Positions 8,731 through 19,926 of a DNA stretch of 64,000 bases are shown here, piece by piece; the stretch's first letter is position 1; every line of letters starts with the position of its first letter. Source of the stretch: Arsukibacterium sp. Lineage in GTDB: Bacteria > Pseudomonadota > Gammaproteobacteria > Enterobacterales > Alteromonadaceae. The position numbers and the translations under genes were made by a program. Location: NCBI RefSeq assembly GCF_018402695.1, contig NZ_JAGYIM010000011.1:1-64000 (forward strand), given 5' to 3'. A model generated the notes under the pieces. The model had not been told where the DNA came from and did not search any database. It worked only from the letters and a program-made list of their open reading frames with translations.

Positions 8731-9711
8731 TTAAAGTACCCCTGCCCGCAATAAATCATGCATATTCATTGCCCCGACGGGGATCTGATGCTGATCGACA
8801 ATCAGTAAACCATTGATTTTCTTCTGTTGCATTATTTTAAGCGCTTCACCTGCCAGCATTTCAGCGCTGGCGGTAGTGCAGGGGGTTGTCATCACTTGTT
8901 CAATGGGCGTGCTGTGAATATCCAGTTTCAGGTCAAGGATCCGGCGTAAATCACCGTCGGTAAAAATACCGGCCAGGCTGCGATCGTCGTTAACCACTGC
9001 TGTCATGCCAAGGCCTTTTTCTGAAATCTCCAGCAAGGCTTCTTTAATTGTCGCCCGGCGCTCTACTACCGGGATTTGCGAGTCTGTGTGCATCACATCG
9101 CTCAGGCGCAACAATAATTTCCGGCCCAGGCTGCCACCGGGATGGGACAGCGCAAAATCGTCAGCTGAAAAGCCGCGGGCATCAAGCAAAGCAACAGCCA
9201 GCGCATCACCCATAGCTAAGGTTGCTGTGGTGCTGGCCGTGGGCGCTAACCCTAATGGACAGGCTTCCTGTTCCACCCTGACACATAAATGAACATCAGA
9301 TAACTTAGCCAGGGTCGACCCCGGATTACCCGACATACTGATCAAGGTAATGCCAAGCCTTTTGATAACGGGCAATATCGTTAATATTTCGGCGGTCTCA
9401 CCAGAATTAGAAATGGCCAGCACAATATCACCTGTGGTAAGCATGCCCAGATCACCATGACTGGCTTCAGCAGGGTGAACAAAAAATGCCGGGGTACCGG
9501 TAGAAGCCAGCGTGGCAGATATCTTGTTGGCGATGTGGCCTGATTTACCCATGCCCATCACAATAACTTTACCTTTGCTGTGAAATAACAGCTGACAGGC
9601 CTGTTCGAAATCAGCATTGATATATTGCGCAAGCTGACGCACGGCTTCTGCTTCAATTTGCAGAACTGCCAGTGCCCGGGTACAAAAAGTGCTGGTCATA
9701 ATACTTGCCAT
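8731..9711 (-). CDS. kdsD: D-arabinose 5-phosphate isomerase KdsD
   Basis: A 326-residue protein with an N-terminal SIS sugar-isomerase domain (GMGKSGHIANKI near residues 53-64, SNSGET motif) and two C-terminal CBS domains. It converts ribulose 5-phosphate to arabinose 5-phosphate, the first committed step of Kdo synthesis. Two in-frame ATGs (codons 1 and 5) are possible and neither has a strong ribosome site. It is followed immediately by kdsC. Confidence 0.95.
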   Translation of the reverse strand: MASIMTSTFCTRALAVLQIEAEAVRQLAQYINADFEQACQLLFHSKGKVIVMGMGKSGHIANKISATLASTGTPAFFVHPAEASHGDLGMLTTGDIVLAISNSGETAEILTILPVIKRLGITLISMSGNPGSTLAKLSDVHLCVRVEQEACPLGLAPTASTTATLAMGDALAVALLDARGFSADDFALSHPGGSLGRKLLLRLSDVMHTDSQIPVVERRATIKEALLEISEKGLGMTAVVNDDRSLAGIFTDGDLRRILDLKLDIHSTPIEQVMTTPCTTASAEMLAGEALKIMQQKKINGLLIVDQHQIPVGAMNMHDLLRAGVL

Positions 9712-9727
9712 TAGTAAGGATAAAAAA

Positions 9728-10705
9728 CTACGCTACCTGAGAAAACAACAGATATTGATAGCCGATAAAGCCTGCCAGCAGTATAGCACCCTCTACCCGG
9801 TTAATCCGTTGCATCCGCGTCAGACGTACTGACATCACCAACATTAAAATAGTTGCACCGATCATGACATAACTGTCACGACCACCTGCATTGGCATCAA
9901 TAACGTCCGGGCCTATGACGGCACCTAAGCCCAGCACGGCCAGAATATTAAAGATATTGGAGCCGATAATATTACCCAGTGCTAAGTCATCTTCGCCTTT
10001 TAGAATACCAATAATACTGGCGGCCAGTTCTGGCAGACTGGTGCCGATTGCGATGATCGTCAGACCAATGACCAGATCGCTTAAGCCAGCATAGCGGGCA
10101 ATGGTAACGGCTCCGTGCACCAGTAGCTGTGAACTGGCGAGTAATAACACTAACCCCACGACCGCCCAGATGACAGCTTGCAGGGTTGAAATACTGACGG
10201 TGGGCAATTCAGCGTTAATTTCTGCAATTAAAGGGTCGTCGGGGGTAGCATGCTTGCCCCAATATACTAACAGGGCCAGAAAACTGAAAAACGCGACCAG
10301 CAGTACAACTCCCTCTGTACGGGTTAGCAGGTCATCCGAAAGCAAGTAGTATCCAAACAAGGTACATATTAATAGCAGGGGGAATTCCCGGCGTAACGTT
10401 AACGACGATACCGCAATAGGTTTTAACAACGCTGCTGCACCAATTACTAATAAAATATTAGTAATGTTTGAACCAATAGCGTTACCCACCGAGGTATCCA
10501 GTTTACCCTGCCAGGCGGCTGTTGCCGATACCAGCATTTCAGGGGCAGAGGACCCCATAGCAACAATGGTCAGGCCAATAACCATCGGCGAAATACCACT
10601 ATTTCTGGCTATAGAGGAGGCACCAAATACGAAGCGATCGGCACTCCAAATCAATAACACCAGGCCGACGACCACAAAAAAGATAGCGACTATAAGAGGA
10701 GACAC
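9728..10705 (-). CDS. yrbG: Calcium/sodium antiporter of the YrbG family
   Basis: A 325-residue membrane protein made of two repeated Na+/Ca2+ exchanger halves, each with the alpha-repeat signature: GNAIGSNITNILLVIG in the first half and GNIIGSNIFNILAVLG in the second. The physiological substrate in E. coli is uncertain. It is the first gene of the leftward kds-lpt-rpoN run, with 16 bases between it and kdsD. Confidence 0.93.
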   Translation of the reverse strand: MSPLIVAIFFVVVGLVLLIWSADRFVFGASSIARNSGISPMVIGLTIVAMGSSAPEMLVSATAAWQGKLDTSVGNAIGSNITNILLVIGAAALLKPIAVSSLTLRREFPLLLICTLFGYYLLSDDLLTRTEGVVLLVAFFSFLALLVYWGKHATPDDPLIAEINAELPTVSISTLQAVIWAVVGLVLLLASSQLLVHGAVTIARYAGLSDLVIGLTIIAIGTSLPELAASIIGILKGEDDLALGNIIGSNIFNILAVLGLGAVIGPDVIDANAGGRDSYVMIGATILMLVMSVRLTRMQRINRVEGAILLAGFIGYQYLLFSQVA

Positions 10706-10944
10706 ACAACAGTCCTGTAATTTACCGGTAACGTTAGCAGTATTTTCCGCGTTATTGCCAGCAATTGCAAAAAAACCTGCTGCTTCAGCTCTCTTCGATT
10801 TTTTCGCACACTTTGTTACGATTTTTTGTAACGACTTTGCGGTGCAATACCTTTACAATATTACAACGTTAGATGATAACGGTCTTCGATTGCAAACATA
10901 CACTCTTGTATGTATATTGGCAGGCTAGGTGCCAGGTAAGGTAA

Positions 10945-10964
10945 AACCGCGTTAGCGGTTGTTT
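10945..10964 (+). promoter_or_regulatory. Hairpin with short T-run just before mlaF
   Basis: AACCGC (10945-10950), a GTTA loop and GCGGTT (10955-10960) form a 6-bp stem followed by GTTTT, ending a few bases before the mlaF ribosome site. The wider 10706-10980 gap also holds CATACA-CTCT-TGTATG at 10897-10912 and GTTAC/GTAAC at 10815-10832. The hairpin could attenuate mlaF transcription or shape its leader. The evidence is structural only. Confidence 0.3.
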
Positions 10965-10980
10965 TCAGGTGGAGTCCAAT

Positions 10981-11784
10981 TTGTCCGATATTATGGTTGA
11001 TATCCAGCGCTTAAGCTTTTCCCGGGGCGAGAACCTGATCTACGACGGCATGAGCATGCAGGTACGTCGCGGTAAAGTGACAGCCATTATGGGCCCCAGT
11101 GGTATTGGTAAAACAACGCTACTTAAGCTTATTGGTGGCCAGTTAAAACCAGATAGTGGCCATATATTATTCGATGGTCAGGATATTCCTGCATTGTCGC
11201 GGGCGGAGTTGTATCAGGCCCGAAAAAAAATGAGCATGCTATTTCAAAGTGGCGCTCTGTTTACTGAAATGTCGGTTTTTGACAACGTCGCCTTTCCAAT
11301 ACGTGAGCACACCCGTTTGCCAGAGTCGATAATCCGGTTAATCGTATTGATGAAACTTGAGTCTGTTGGCTTGCGCGGAGCGCGGGATCTTATGCCTGCT
11401 GAATTATCAGGTGGTATGGCACGGCGCGCGGCGCTGGCAAGAGCCATAGCACTGGACCCTGAGTTAATAATGTATGACGAACCCTTTGCCGGGCAGGACC
11501 CCATTTCAATGGGGGTTATCGTGCGTCTGATTAAAGAGCTGAACAATGCACTGGGTTTAACCTCTATAGTGGTTTCCCACGATGTTACTGAGGTAATGAG
11601 TATTGCTGACTACGTTTATGTCGTTGCCGAGAAGAAGGTAATAGGGCATGGCACTCCGGAGCAGTTGCGTCAGGATAAGTCGGAGCTGGTTCAACAATTT
11701 CTGCAGGGAGAGGCCGATGGTGCTGTGCCCTTTCATTACCGGGCCAATGCCTATGAGGATGAATTAATGGAGTCTGCCAGGTGA
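10981..11784 (+). CDS. mlaF: Phospholipid-transport ABC ATPase MlaF
   Basis: An ABC ATPase of about 267 residues: Walker A GPSGIGKT, signature [15 protein letters not shown], Walker [14 protein letters not shown]. With MlaE, MlaD and MlaB it forms the inner-membrane complex that moves phospholipids between the periplasmic carrier MlaC and the inner membrane, keeping outer-membrane asymmetry. The frame is open from a GTG at 10969, but TTG at 10981 has AGGTGGAG at the right distance and is preferred. ATG at 10993 is a third option. It overlaps mlaE at GTGA. Confidence 0.94.
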   Translation: MSDIMVDIQRLSFSRGENLIYDGMSMQVRRGKVTAIMGPSGIGKTTLLKLIGGQLKPDSGHILFDGQDIPALSRAELYQARKKMSMLFQSGALFTEMSVFDNVAFPIREHTRLPESIIRLIVLMKLESVGLRGARDLMPAELSGGMARRAALARAIALDPELIMYDEPFAGQDPISMGVIVRLIKELNNALGLTSIVVSHDVTEVMSIADYVYVVAEKKVIGHGTPEQLRQDKSELVQQFLQGEADGAVPFHYRANAYEDELMESAR

Positions 11785-12563
11785 TTACAGACAAACTTCA
11801 ACATCTTGGGCGGAATACTCTTAACAATGTTGCTGGCTTTGGTCGCTCAGGTTTAATGTTGTTCGGCGCACTGGTTGGTAAACCGGATTTTCGTAAAGGT
11901 TTCCCGCTACTTATTAAGCAGCTATATGTCATTGGTGTGTTATCACTGTTAATTATCGTAGTTTCAGGCTTATTTATCGGCATGGTACTGGCACTGCAGG
12001 GGTATACAGTACTGGTTAAGTTTGGTGCCGAGGGAATGCTCGGTCCGCTGGTGGCATTAAGCTTGCTGCGGGAGCTTGGCCCGGTGGTGACTGCGTTACT
12101 GTTTGCCGGGCGTGCTGGTAGTGCGTTAACGGCAGAAATAGGCCTGATGAAAGCCACTGAGCAATTATCCGGCATGGAGATGATGGCAGTTGATCCGCTG
12201 CGTCGCATTATTGCGCCGCGTTTCTGGGCAGGGGTGATCAGCATGCCATTGCTAGCACTGGTATTTAATGCAGTGGGTATTCTTGGCGGTCATTTAATAG
12301 GTGTCGATTGGTTAGGTGTTGACGGCGGTAGTTACTGGTCGACGATGCAAGCCAATGTCGATTTATATCAGGATGTGCTGAATGGGGTAATCAAAAGTAT
12401 CGTTTTTGCCGTAATTGTAATCTGGATAGCATTACACAAAGGCTACGATGCAATACCCACTTCTGAAGGTATCAGCCGGGCAACAACCCAGACAGTGGTG
12501 ACGGCTTCACTAACTGTATTGGGCTTTGACTTTATATTAACTGCATTAATGTTTGGTGGATAA
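11781..12563 (+). CDS. mlaE: Phospholipid-transport permease MlaE
   Basis: A 260-residue MlaE-family permease with about five membrane helices and the conserved segment [20 protein letters not shown]. It is the membrane core of the MlaFEDB transporter. Translation starts at a GTG that overlaps the mlaF stop codon, indicating coupling. mlaD begins one base after its stop. Confidence 0.95.
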   Translation: MITDKLQHLGRNTLNNVAGFGRSGLMLFGALVGKPDFRKGFPLLIKQLYVIGVLSLLIIVVSGLFIGMVLALQGYTVLVKFGAEGMLGPLVALSLLRELGPVVTALLFAGRAGSALTAEIGLMKATEQLSGMEMMAVDPLRRIIAPRFWAGVISMPLLALVFNAVGILGGHLIGVDWLGVDGGSYWSTMQANVDLYQDVLNGVIKSIVFAVIVIWIALHKGYDAIPTSEGISRATTQTVVTASLTVLGFDFILTALMFGG

Positions 12564-12564
12564 A

Positions 12565-13029
12565 ATGACCACACGGAAAATTGAAATTTTAGTAGGCACT
12601 TTTATTGTTCTGGCAGCCGCCGCGTTTCTGATGTTAGCGTTAAAGGTGGCAAACGCCGGAGTGAGTGGTTCAGGCGAGAGTTATGTGTTGTATGCTAAGT
12701 TCGAAAATATTGGGGGTTTAAAGGTACGGTCACCCATTAAAGTGGGCGGCGTTGTTGTGGGTCGCGTAGCCTCAATAGACCTGGATACGGTGTATTACAC
12801 GCCGGTTGTGAAGATGGAAATTAACGAGCAGTATAGTAATTTCCCGGAGACCAGTTCGGTCGCTATTTTAACATCCGGCTTATTAGGTGAGCAGTATCTT
12901 GGCTTACAACCGGGCTTCATAGATGAAACAGTCGAAATTTTAGCTGATGGCGATTCCATTCAGGACACGCGTTCAGCGATCGTTCTTGAAGAGCTTATTG
13001 GCCAGTTCTTATTTAACCGGGGGAATTAA
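12565..13029 (+). CDS. mlaD: Phospholipid-binding protein MlaD
   Basis: A 154-residue MCE-domain protein with one N-terminal membrane helix (residues about 8-28) and the MCE motif around NIGGLKVRSPIKVGGVVVG. MlaD hexamers form the periplasmic ring of the Mla transporter. The ATG at 12565 with GGTGGA upstream is preferred to a TTG four codons earlier that lies inside mlaE. Confidence 0.94.
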   Translation: MTTRKIEILVGTFIVLAAAAFLMLALKVANAGVSGSGESYVLYAKFENIGGLKVRSPIKVGGVVVGRVASIDLDTVYYTPVVKMEINEQYSNFPETSSVAILTSGLLGEQYLGLQPGFIDETVEILADGDSIQDTRSAIVLEELIGQFLFNRGN

Positions 13030-13031
13030 TC

Positions 13032-13706
13032 GTGAAACATATATCCGGCAGGGCCTTATTACTGGTTGCGTTGGCTGCAACGCCACTTGCTGCGCTTGGG
13101 AATGAATCAGAACAAGCTGAAGCAGCACAACAGGTAGAACAATATACCGACCCATTTAAAATGATGGAAGTCGTGGCAGATAAAACCTTTCAGCGAATTG
13201 CCAGAGACCAGGAACTGATTGCCAAAGACAAAGAACATCTGCGGGTCATCGTTAATGAGGAACTGGTGCCTTACGTCGACAGCAGATACGCAGCCTTAAC
13301 AGTGATTGGCAGGGCAGTAAATTTGCGTGAACTGCCGCGGGAGGAGTTTGATAATTTTGTGGTAGCGTTTGAAGACTATATGGTTGCCTCATATGCGGGT
13401 GCACTAACGTATTACCGAGATCAGAAAGTGATTATTCAACCGGCACGTCCACCAGAAAATCAAAGTATTATGACGATTAAAACCCGGGTAATCGATCCCG
13501 GAAAACCTGATATAACCATCGATTTTAAACTGCGCCGTAATCGTGGTTCTGAGCATTGGCTGGTTTACGACATGGTTGCGGAGGGAATATCGTTATTAGA
13601 CAGTAAGCGTGCTGAGCTGAGTAACCTTATCCGGCAGCAAGGGGTGGCCCGGGTTACTGAGCTGTTACTGGAAAAAGCCAAAGAGCCGATCAAGGTGCCG
13701 GAGTAA
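13032..13706 (+). CDS. mlaC: Periplasmic phospholipid carrier MlaC
   Basis: A 224-residue exported protein (signal peptide ending near LAALG) of the MlaC/Ttg2 family. It shuttles phospholipid across the periplasm between MlaA-porin in the outer membrane and MlaFEDB. It starts at GTG after GGGGGAA and follows mlaD by two bases. Confidence 0.93.
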   Translation: MKHISGRALLLVALAATPLAALGNESEQAEAAQQVEQYTDPFKMMEVVADKTFQRIARDQELIAKDKEHLRVIVNEELVPYVDSRYAALTVIGRAVNLRELPREEFDNFVVAFEDYMVASYAGALTYYRDQKVIIQPARPPENQSIMTIKTRVIDPGKPDITIDFKLRRNRGSEHWLVYDMVAEGISLLDSKRAELSNLIRQQGVARVTELLLEKAKEPIKVPE

Positions 13707-13710
13707 CGCC

Positions 13711-14004
13711 GTGGCACTTGATATCAAGCAAGACCAGGATGTTTTACGGTTTAGCGGCGAGCTGAACCGCGATACATTAATGCTATATTCACCTTTTAAA
13801 TTGTTAAATAGCCTCAGTGGCAAGGTAATCTTTGATTTTTCTGCCCTAAGCAATGTAGACTCAGCTGGATTAGCGTGGTTAATTCAGCAACTCGGTCGCG
13901 CCCGTAAGCAGAAGCTGCAGGTTGAATTTAATAAGGTTCCCACCCAACTGCTTGCGTTGGCCAAAGTAAGTGGTGTGACGACCTTGCTACCGATAACAGA
14001 TTAA
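13711..14004 (+). CDS. mlaB: STAS-domain protein MlaB
   Basis: A 97-residue STAS-domain protein (DFSALSNVDSAGLAWLIQQLG) that binds and stabilises MlaF in the Mla complex. It starts at GTG five bases after mlaC. Family identity is supported by the fold motif and by its place as the fifth gene of the mla operon. Confidence 0.9.
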   Translation: MALDIKQDQDVLRFSGELNRDTLMLYSPFKLLNSLSGKVIFDFSALSNVDSAGLAWLIQQLGRARKQKLQVEFNKVPTQLLALAKVSGVTTLLPITD

Positions 14005-14013
14005 AGGTGTTGT

Positions 14014-15548
<1,535 letters not shown>

Positions 15549-15565
15549 TTTCGCTTAGTAACGTG

Positions 15566-16672
15566 TTAACCCCGGCGTAACTCACGCACCACAGTAGGCA
15601 CTTCAATAATCTGGCCATTGCGATCGATGGTCAGCATTAATTCAGTATTTGGCGCTGTTTCAGCAATCAGGTTCAGTGCCTGGCGGGTATCAGAGAATTG
15701 TTCACCGGCAATTTTCAGAATAACATCACCAATCTGCAAATCGGCTTCGTCGGCTGGTCCACCCGGATTAATTGCGGTCAGCGCCAACCCATACATTTTC
15801 TGGCCAGTTGATACCAGTTTGTCGCCAGCTGCATTGACCACCGCGTCGCCCGACACGCCCAAATGGCTGCGGGTAACCCTGCCATATTTGATCAGTTTCT
15901 GCATAATATTTTGGGCCAGCTGATAAGGTACCGCGAAGAAAATACCCTGAATCTCCTGGTTTTGTAATTGAAATGCCGCCGCATTTATGCCAACTAACGT
16001 GCCATTGGTGTTGACCAGAGCACCACCAGAATTACCTTTATTGATCGCTGCATCCATTCGCATAAAATCGATATAACCACGGGAACTAAGGCCAGTATTG
16101 CCGTTGGCGCTGATAATACCCTGAGTTATGGTTTGCCCCAGATTCAGCGGGTTACCAATCGCCAGCACCACATCGCCTACCTGCGGGTCCAGCTCATTGT
16201 CCTGGGGGATGACGGGGAGGTTATCCGCTTCGACATACAGCACCGCCAGATCTGAAATGACATCCTGCCCAATTAATACGGCCTCCAGCCAGCGCCCATC
16301 CTGCAGCGCAACCTCTATATGATCAGCACCGGAAACCACATGATGATTTGTTAAAATGTAGCCTTTGGCACTCATAATAACGCCAGAACCCAGTTCTTGG
16401 CGCTCAATAGAGCGCGGCTGAAACCCCCGGGGATCAATAACTCTACTGCGGGTATAGACATTAACAACCGCCGGGGCTGCTTTTCTTACCGCTCTGGCAT
16501 AGGAAACGGGGGCAGGTTCAGTTTGTTCGGCTTTAGTTTGCCATGTTGGCAGGCTTATGCCGGTTAAATTCGGAAAAAACAGTAAAATGACCAATGCCAG
16601 AGCCAGGCCATAAACAATACTTTTAAGGATAAACAGGAAAAAATTTCGCACAGAAGTCTGGTAGCCGATCAA
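15566..16672 (-). CDS. degS: Membrane-anchored serine protease DegS
   Basis: A 368-residue HtrA-family protease with one N-terminal membrane helix (about 11-33), trypsin-like domain with triad His111, Asp141 and Ser215 (GNSGG), and one PDZ domain. DegS senses misfolded outer-membrane porins and makes the first cut in RseA, activating sigma-E. The single PDZ and membrane anchor separate it from the neighbouring DegQ. Confidence 0.94.
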   Translation of the reverse strand: MIGYQTSVRNFFLFILKSIVYGLALALVILLFFPNLTGISLPTWQTKAEQTEPAPVSYARAVRKAAPAVVNVYTRSRVIDPRGFQPRSIERQELGSGVIMSAKGYILTNHHVVSGADHIEVALQDGRWLEAVLIGQDVISDLAVLYVEADNLPVIPQDNELDPQVGDVVLAIGNPLNLGQTITQGIISANGNTGLSSRGYIDFMRMDAAINKGNSGGALVNTNGTLVGINAAAFQLQNQEIQGIFFAVPYQLAQNIMQKLIKYGRVTRSHLGVSGDAVVNAAGDKLVSTGQKMYGLALTAINPGGPADEADLQIGDVILKIAGEQFSDTRQALNLIAETAPNTELMLTIDRNGQIIEVPTVVRELRRG

Positions 16673-16688
16673 TAAGTGCAGCTAGCAT

Positions 16689-16734
16689 AGCACTTCTTGT
16701 GCTCAAGCAGTAGCCACTTAGCTACTGCTTAAGC
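16689..16734 (-). repeat. Two overlapping hairpins between degQ and degS
   Basis: AAGCAGTAGC (16705-16714) and GCTACTGCTT (16721-16730) form a perfect 10-bp stem, extended by three more pairs past one mismatch. A second stem, AGCAC (16689-16693) with GTGCT (16699-16703), shares bases 16701-16703 with that extension, so the full structures compete. There is no T-run, which argues against a simple terminator for degQ. Confidence 0.45.
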
Positions 16735-16743
16735 TAATTTCAG

Positions 16744-18096
16744 TTATCTGAGTAGAATGTACAGGTCATCATTGCCACGGCGGATATAGAGTGCCGCCAC
16801 GCCTTGCCGTCCTTCCAGAATTCGCCTCAGTTCTGCCAGATTGGCTACGCGCTGCCGGTTGACGCCGGTAATAATGTCGCCTTGTCGTAATCCAACTTGT
16901 TCAGCGACTGAGCCACTGGCAAGCTCAGTGATCTCGACGCCTTTATCACTATTATTTAAGGTTGCACCACGTAACATCGGGTGCAGTTCATTTGCTGCAA
17001 CCTGAGCCGTTTCAGCCTGGCGTAAAGTAACACTGACTTTACGCTCCTTGCCATCGCGCAAGATGCCAAGCTCAGCTTTGCGCCCTGCTCCCAGGGTAGC
17101 AATTCTGGCTCTTAGTTCATTGAAATTATTAATGCTGTTACCATTCATACTGACTATAATATCACCGGCTTTCAAGCCTGCGGCTGCAGCAGCAGTGTCA
17201 GGTAAAACTTCAATAATGAAGGCGCCACGACTTACACCTAAATTCAGCGCTTCAGTGAGTTCTGAATTGACATTATCACCCCGGATACCAAGGCTGCCCC
17301 GGCGGATTTCGCCAAACTCAAGGATTTGCTCAACCAGGTTTTTCATCATATTTGAGGGAATAGAAAAGCCGATACCGACATTGCCGCCATTCGGCCCGAG
17401 AATAGCGGTATTAATGCCAATCAGCTCACCGCGCAGATTAACCAGGGCACCGCCCGAGTTACCGCTGTTAATTGCGGCATCGGTTTGAATAAAGTCTTCA
17501 AAACCATCCATATTAAGGCCGCTGCGGCCGAGTGAACTGACAATACCTGAGGTAACGGTCTGTTCCAGACCAAAGGGGTTACCAATGGCAATAGCGTAAT
17601 CCCCAACCCGTAATTTGTCTGAGTCGGCCAGTGGAATCTGTACCAGCTTTTCTGCTTCAATCTGCAGCAGGGCTATATCGCTTTGCGGGTCTGCACCAAG
17701 TTTCTTTGCGTTGAAGCTGCGACCATCTTTTAAGCGGACAAGAATTTTATCCGCATCCTGCACTACATGGTTGTTTGTCACAATGTAGCCCTTGGCAGCA
17801 TCGATAATGACACCGGAGCCGAGACCACTGAAAGGTCGCTCCTGACGCAGCTCGCCCTGGCCGCGCTGGCCGAAAAAGTGACGAAACGCATCAGGGATAC
17901 GCTGGCGTACCTCCCGGCTGCCTTCAACCGAAATGTGTACTACAGCAGGGGTCGCTTTTTCCAGCATGGGCGCCAGCGTAGGCATTTCTTGTTTGTCTGA
18001 ATTAAAGAAAGGCAAGGCGGCCTGCGCGGTGCTGGCCGGAACAGCTAATGTCGCTGCCAGCACGGCAGCATGTAACACGGACAATTTCATCTTCAT
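16744..18096 (-). CDS. degQ: Periplasmic serine endoprotease DegQ (DegP family)
   Basis: A 450-residue HtrA protease with a signal peptide ending at AQA, catalytic triad His110, Asp140 and Ser214, and two PDZ domains (about 270-350 and 375-445). It degrades or refolds misfolded periplasmic proteins. The short LA-loop region and the position beside degS favour DegQ over DegP. A possible sigma-E promoter lies upstream. Confidence 0.93.
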   Translation of the reverse strand: MKMKLSVLHAAVLAATLAVPASTAQAALPFFNSDKQEMPTLAPMLEKATPAVVHISVEGSREVRQRIPDAFRHFFGQRGQGELRQERPFSGLGSGVIIDAAKGYIVTNNHVVQDADKILVRLKDGRSFNAKKLGADPQSDIALLQIEAEKLVQIPLADSDKLRVGDYAIAIGNPFGLEQTVTSGIVSSLGRSGLNMDGFEDFIQTDAAINSGNSGGALVNLRGELIGINTAILGPNGGNVGIGFSIPSNMMKNLVEQILEFGEIRRGSLGIRGDNVNSELTEALNLGVSRGAFIIEVLPDTAAAAAGLKAGDIIVSMNGNSINNFNELRARIATLGAGRKAELGILRDGKERKVSVTLRQAETAQVAANELHPMLRGATLNNSDKGVEITELASGSVAEQVGLRQGDIITGVNRQRVANLAELRRILEGRQGVAALYIRRGNDDLYILLR

Positions 18097-18127
18097 CGCG
18101 TAATAGTCTCCTCTACAAACATGCGAC

Positions 18128-18156
18128 TAAGAACGTTATCGCAGAGAAAAAGTTCA
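18128..18156 (-). promoter_or_regulatory. Possible sigma-E promoter for degQ
   Basis: Read on the - strand, TGAACTT (18156-18150) and TCTTA (18132-18128) are 17 bases apart, resembling the GGAACTT and TCTGA boxes of sigma-E promoters. They lie about 32 bases before the degQ ATG. The -10 match is partial, so this is only a candidate. Confidence 0.3.
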
Positions 18157-18187
18157 GCGTTTACTAAAAGCGTTGTGTAACGAAGTA

Positions 18188-18634
18188 TTACTCGGGCTTG
18201 CTGACCTTCCGCTCTTTAATCAGACCGCTTGCTTCACCGGAGTAGTCGCGGGGCTGTTCATCAACTGCGGAATACACCCGGCGCTTTTCATCGATCTGAT
18301 GTAATGATTGTTTAATATGGGCAGCGGTATCGGTTGACAAGTAATTCAACTCAGAATTTTTTGTGGTAGGTGGTTGCTCGACCAATTGCATTTTAGACTG
18401 TTGGACGTGGCGGGCTATCCGCGAGTAATTATCTTGCAGCTGGGTCATCAGTTGGTTGGTCACGTCCAGATGTTGCGACACATCCTGCCGATATTGGCTA
18501 AGTTGCTCACGGCTGGCATCCAGCTCCTGCTGCAGTTTATGGCTGTTAAACTGCTTTAAACTGTACAATCTGGCCAGAATTGCACCGACAATTAAACCGA
18601 CTGCCAGGCCCGCCAGGGCGAACGTGAGATCCAT
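18188..18634 (-). CDS. zapG: DUF1043 cell-division protein ZapG (YhcB)
   Basis: A 148-residue protein with an N-terminal membrane helix (residues 3-23, ALAGLAVGLIVGAILARL) and a long Gln/Leu-rich coiled coil. YhcB-family proteins interact with the divisome and with cell-envelope synthesis. The ATG at 18634 follows AGGAG at good spacing. The upstream extension of 27 codons lacks coding character. The order zapE, zapG, degQ, degS is as in E. coli. Confidence 0.9.
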   Translation of the reverse strand: MDLTFALAGLAVGLIVGAILARLYSLKQFNSHKLQQELDASREQLSQYRQDVSQHLDVTNQLMTQLQDNYSRIARHVQQSKMQLVEQPPTTKNSELNYLSTDTAAHIKQSLHQIDEKRRVYSAVDEQPRDYSGEASGLIKERKVSKPE

Positions 18635-18757
18635 ATCAACTCCTAAATAGTAAATTCTGTAACCAGTGTACCTTAACTTCTTAGCGTCAGTGGTAAGGCA
18701 TGTTATTATTATCACCTGTTTTGCCCGCTAAACCAACTAAGTTTCCAGCCAGAGACC

Positions 18758-19849
18758 ATGACACCAACAGAAAAATATCAGCAAGACTTAACCAGACCAG
18801 ACTTTCATCATGATACGGCGCAGGAACATGCTGTAAAACAGTTGCAGCGGTTATATGACGATTTTGTGCAAATGTTACCGCAACGTCAGTCATGGTGGCA
18901 GAAGCTGATGTCCGGCACACCAGAGACTAAACCCCTGACCGGTTTGTATTTCTGGGGCGGGGTCGGCCGCGGTAAAACCTATCTGGTCGATACGTTTTAT
19001 GAGTGTTTGCCAACGAAACGCAAAATGCGGATTCACTTTCATCGCTTTATGCATCGGGTGCATGAGGACATGAAACAGTTGAAAGGCGTGAAAAATCCGT
19101 TGCAACAGGTCGCTGACAATTTTAAACAGCAAACCGATATTATTTGTTTCGATGAGTTTTTTGTGTCGGATATAACCGATGCAATGATTCTAGGTACGCT
19201 GATGCAGGCACTGTTTGCCCGCGGCATTACCCTGGTCGCTACCTCGAACATTGAGCCTGATGGCTTGTATCGCAACGGTTTGCAGCGCGCCCGTTTTGTC
19301 CCGGCAATCAATCTGATTAAACAACATTGTCAGGTTTTTAACGTTGACAGTGGGATTGATTACCGACTGCGTACTCTGGAGCAGGCCGAAATTTATCACC
19401 ATCCATTAGATGAGCAGGCCGAGCAGAATTTACAACAATACTTTATGGCGCTGTCAGTAGAGCCGCGCCAGCAATCCTGCCAGATTGAAGTTGCCAACAG
19501 AAAGTTGACCGCGGTGGCGGAAGCAGACGGTATTGTCTGGTTTACCTTTAATACCTTGTGTGAGAGCGCACGCAGTCAATACGATTATATGGAGCTGAGC
19601 CGTTGCTACCATACAGTGCTGCTGGCCGGTGTTAAACCGATGGGCCGCCATAATGAGGATGTCAGCCGAAGGTTTATTGCCCTGGTTGATGAATTTTATG
19701 AGCGCCAGGTAAAGCTGATTATCTCGGCCGAAGTAGAATTGGAGCGGTTATATACGCAGGGTTTACTGGAGTTTGAGTTTAAACGTTGTATCAGCCGGTT
19801 GCAGGAAATGCAGTCACGTGATTATCTGGCATCGCCACATTTACCGTAG
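18758..19849 (+). CDS. zapE: Cell-division ATPase ZapE (AFG1 family)
   Basis: A 363-residue AFG1-like ATPase with Walker A GGVGRGKT at residues 67-74 and Walker B IICFDEFFV. In E. coli it associates with the Z-ring under stress or low oxygen. It is divergent from zapG, and the 123-base gap holds both promoters. rplM-rpsI lie downstream on the same strand. Confidence 0.95.
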   Translation: MTPTEKYQQDLTRPDFHHDTAQEHAVKQLQRLYDDFVQMLPQRQSWWQKLMSGTPETKPLTGLYFWGGVGRGKTYLVDTFYECLPTKRKMRIHFHRFMHRVHEDMKQLKGVKNPLQQVADNFKQQTDIICFDEFFVSDITDAMILGTLMQALFARGITLVATSNIEPDGLYRNGLQRARFVPAINLIKQHCQVFNVDSGIDYRLRTLEQAEIYHHPLDEQAEQNLQQYFMALSVEPRQQSCQIEVANRKLTAVAEADGIVWFTFNTLCESARSQYDYMELSRCYHTVLLAGVKPMGRHNEDVSRRFIALVDEFYERQVKLIISAEVELERLYTQGLLEFEFKRCISRLQEMQSRDYLASPHLP

Positions 19850-19920
19850 CGGTAGCGGGGTAACGGCAACATTTCTGATATTTTTTCAGTAACAGGGCTG
19901 ATCTTTGTAATTGTTTAATA

Positions 19921-19926
19921 TATAAT
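19921..19926 (+). promoter_or_regulatory. Candidate -10 box for rplM-rpsI
   Basis: A perfect TATAAT stands about 140 bases before rplM in an AT-rich stretch, but the -35 position (about 19898) is poor (CTGATC). The leader between it and rplM, with several short GC-rich inverted segments, is where autogenous control by L13 would be expected. Confidence 0.35.

Noticed and set aside
9005-9292. 95-codon + strand frame opposite kdsD
   Set aside because: Antisense to a conserved CBS/SIS enzyme gene; composition is typical of shadow frames.
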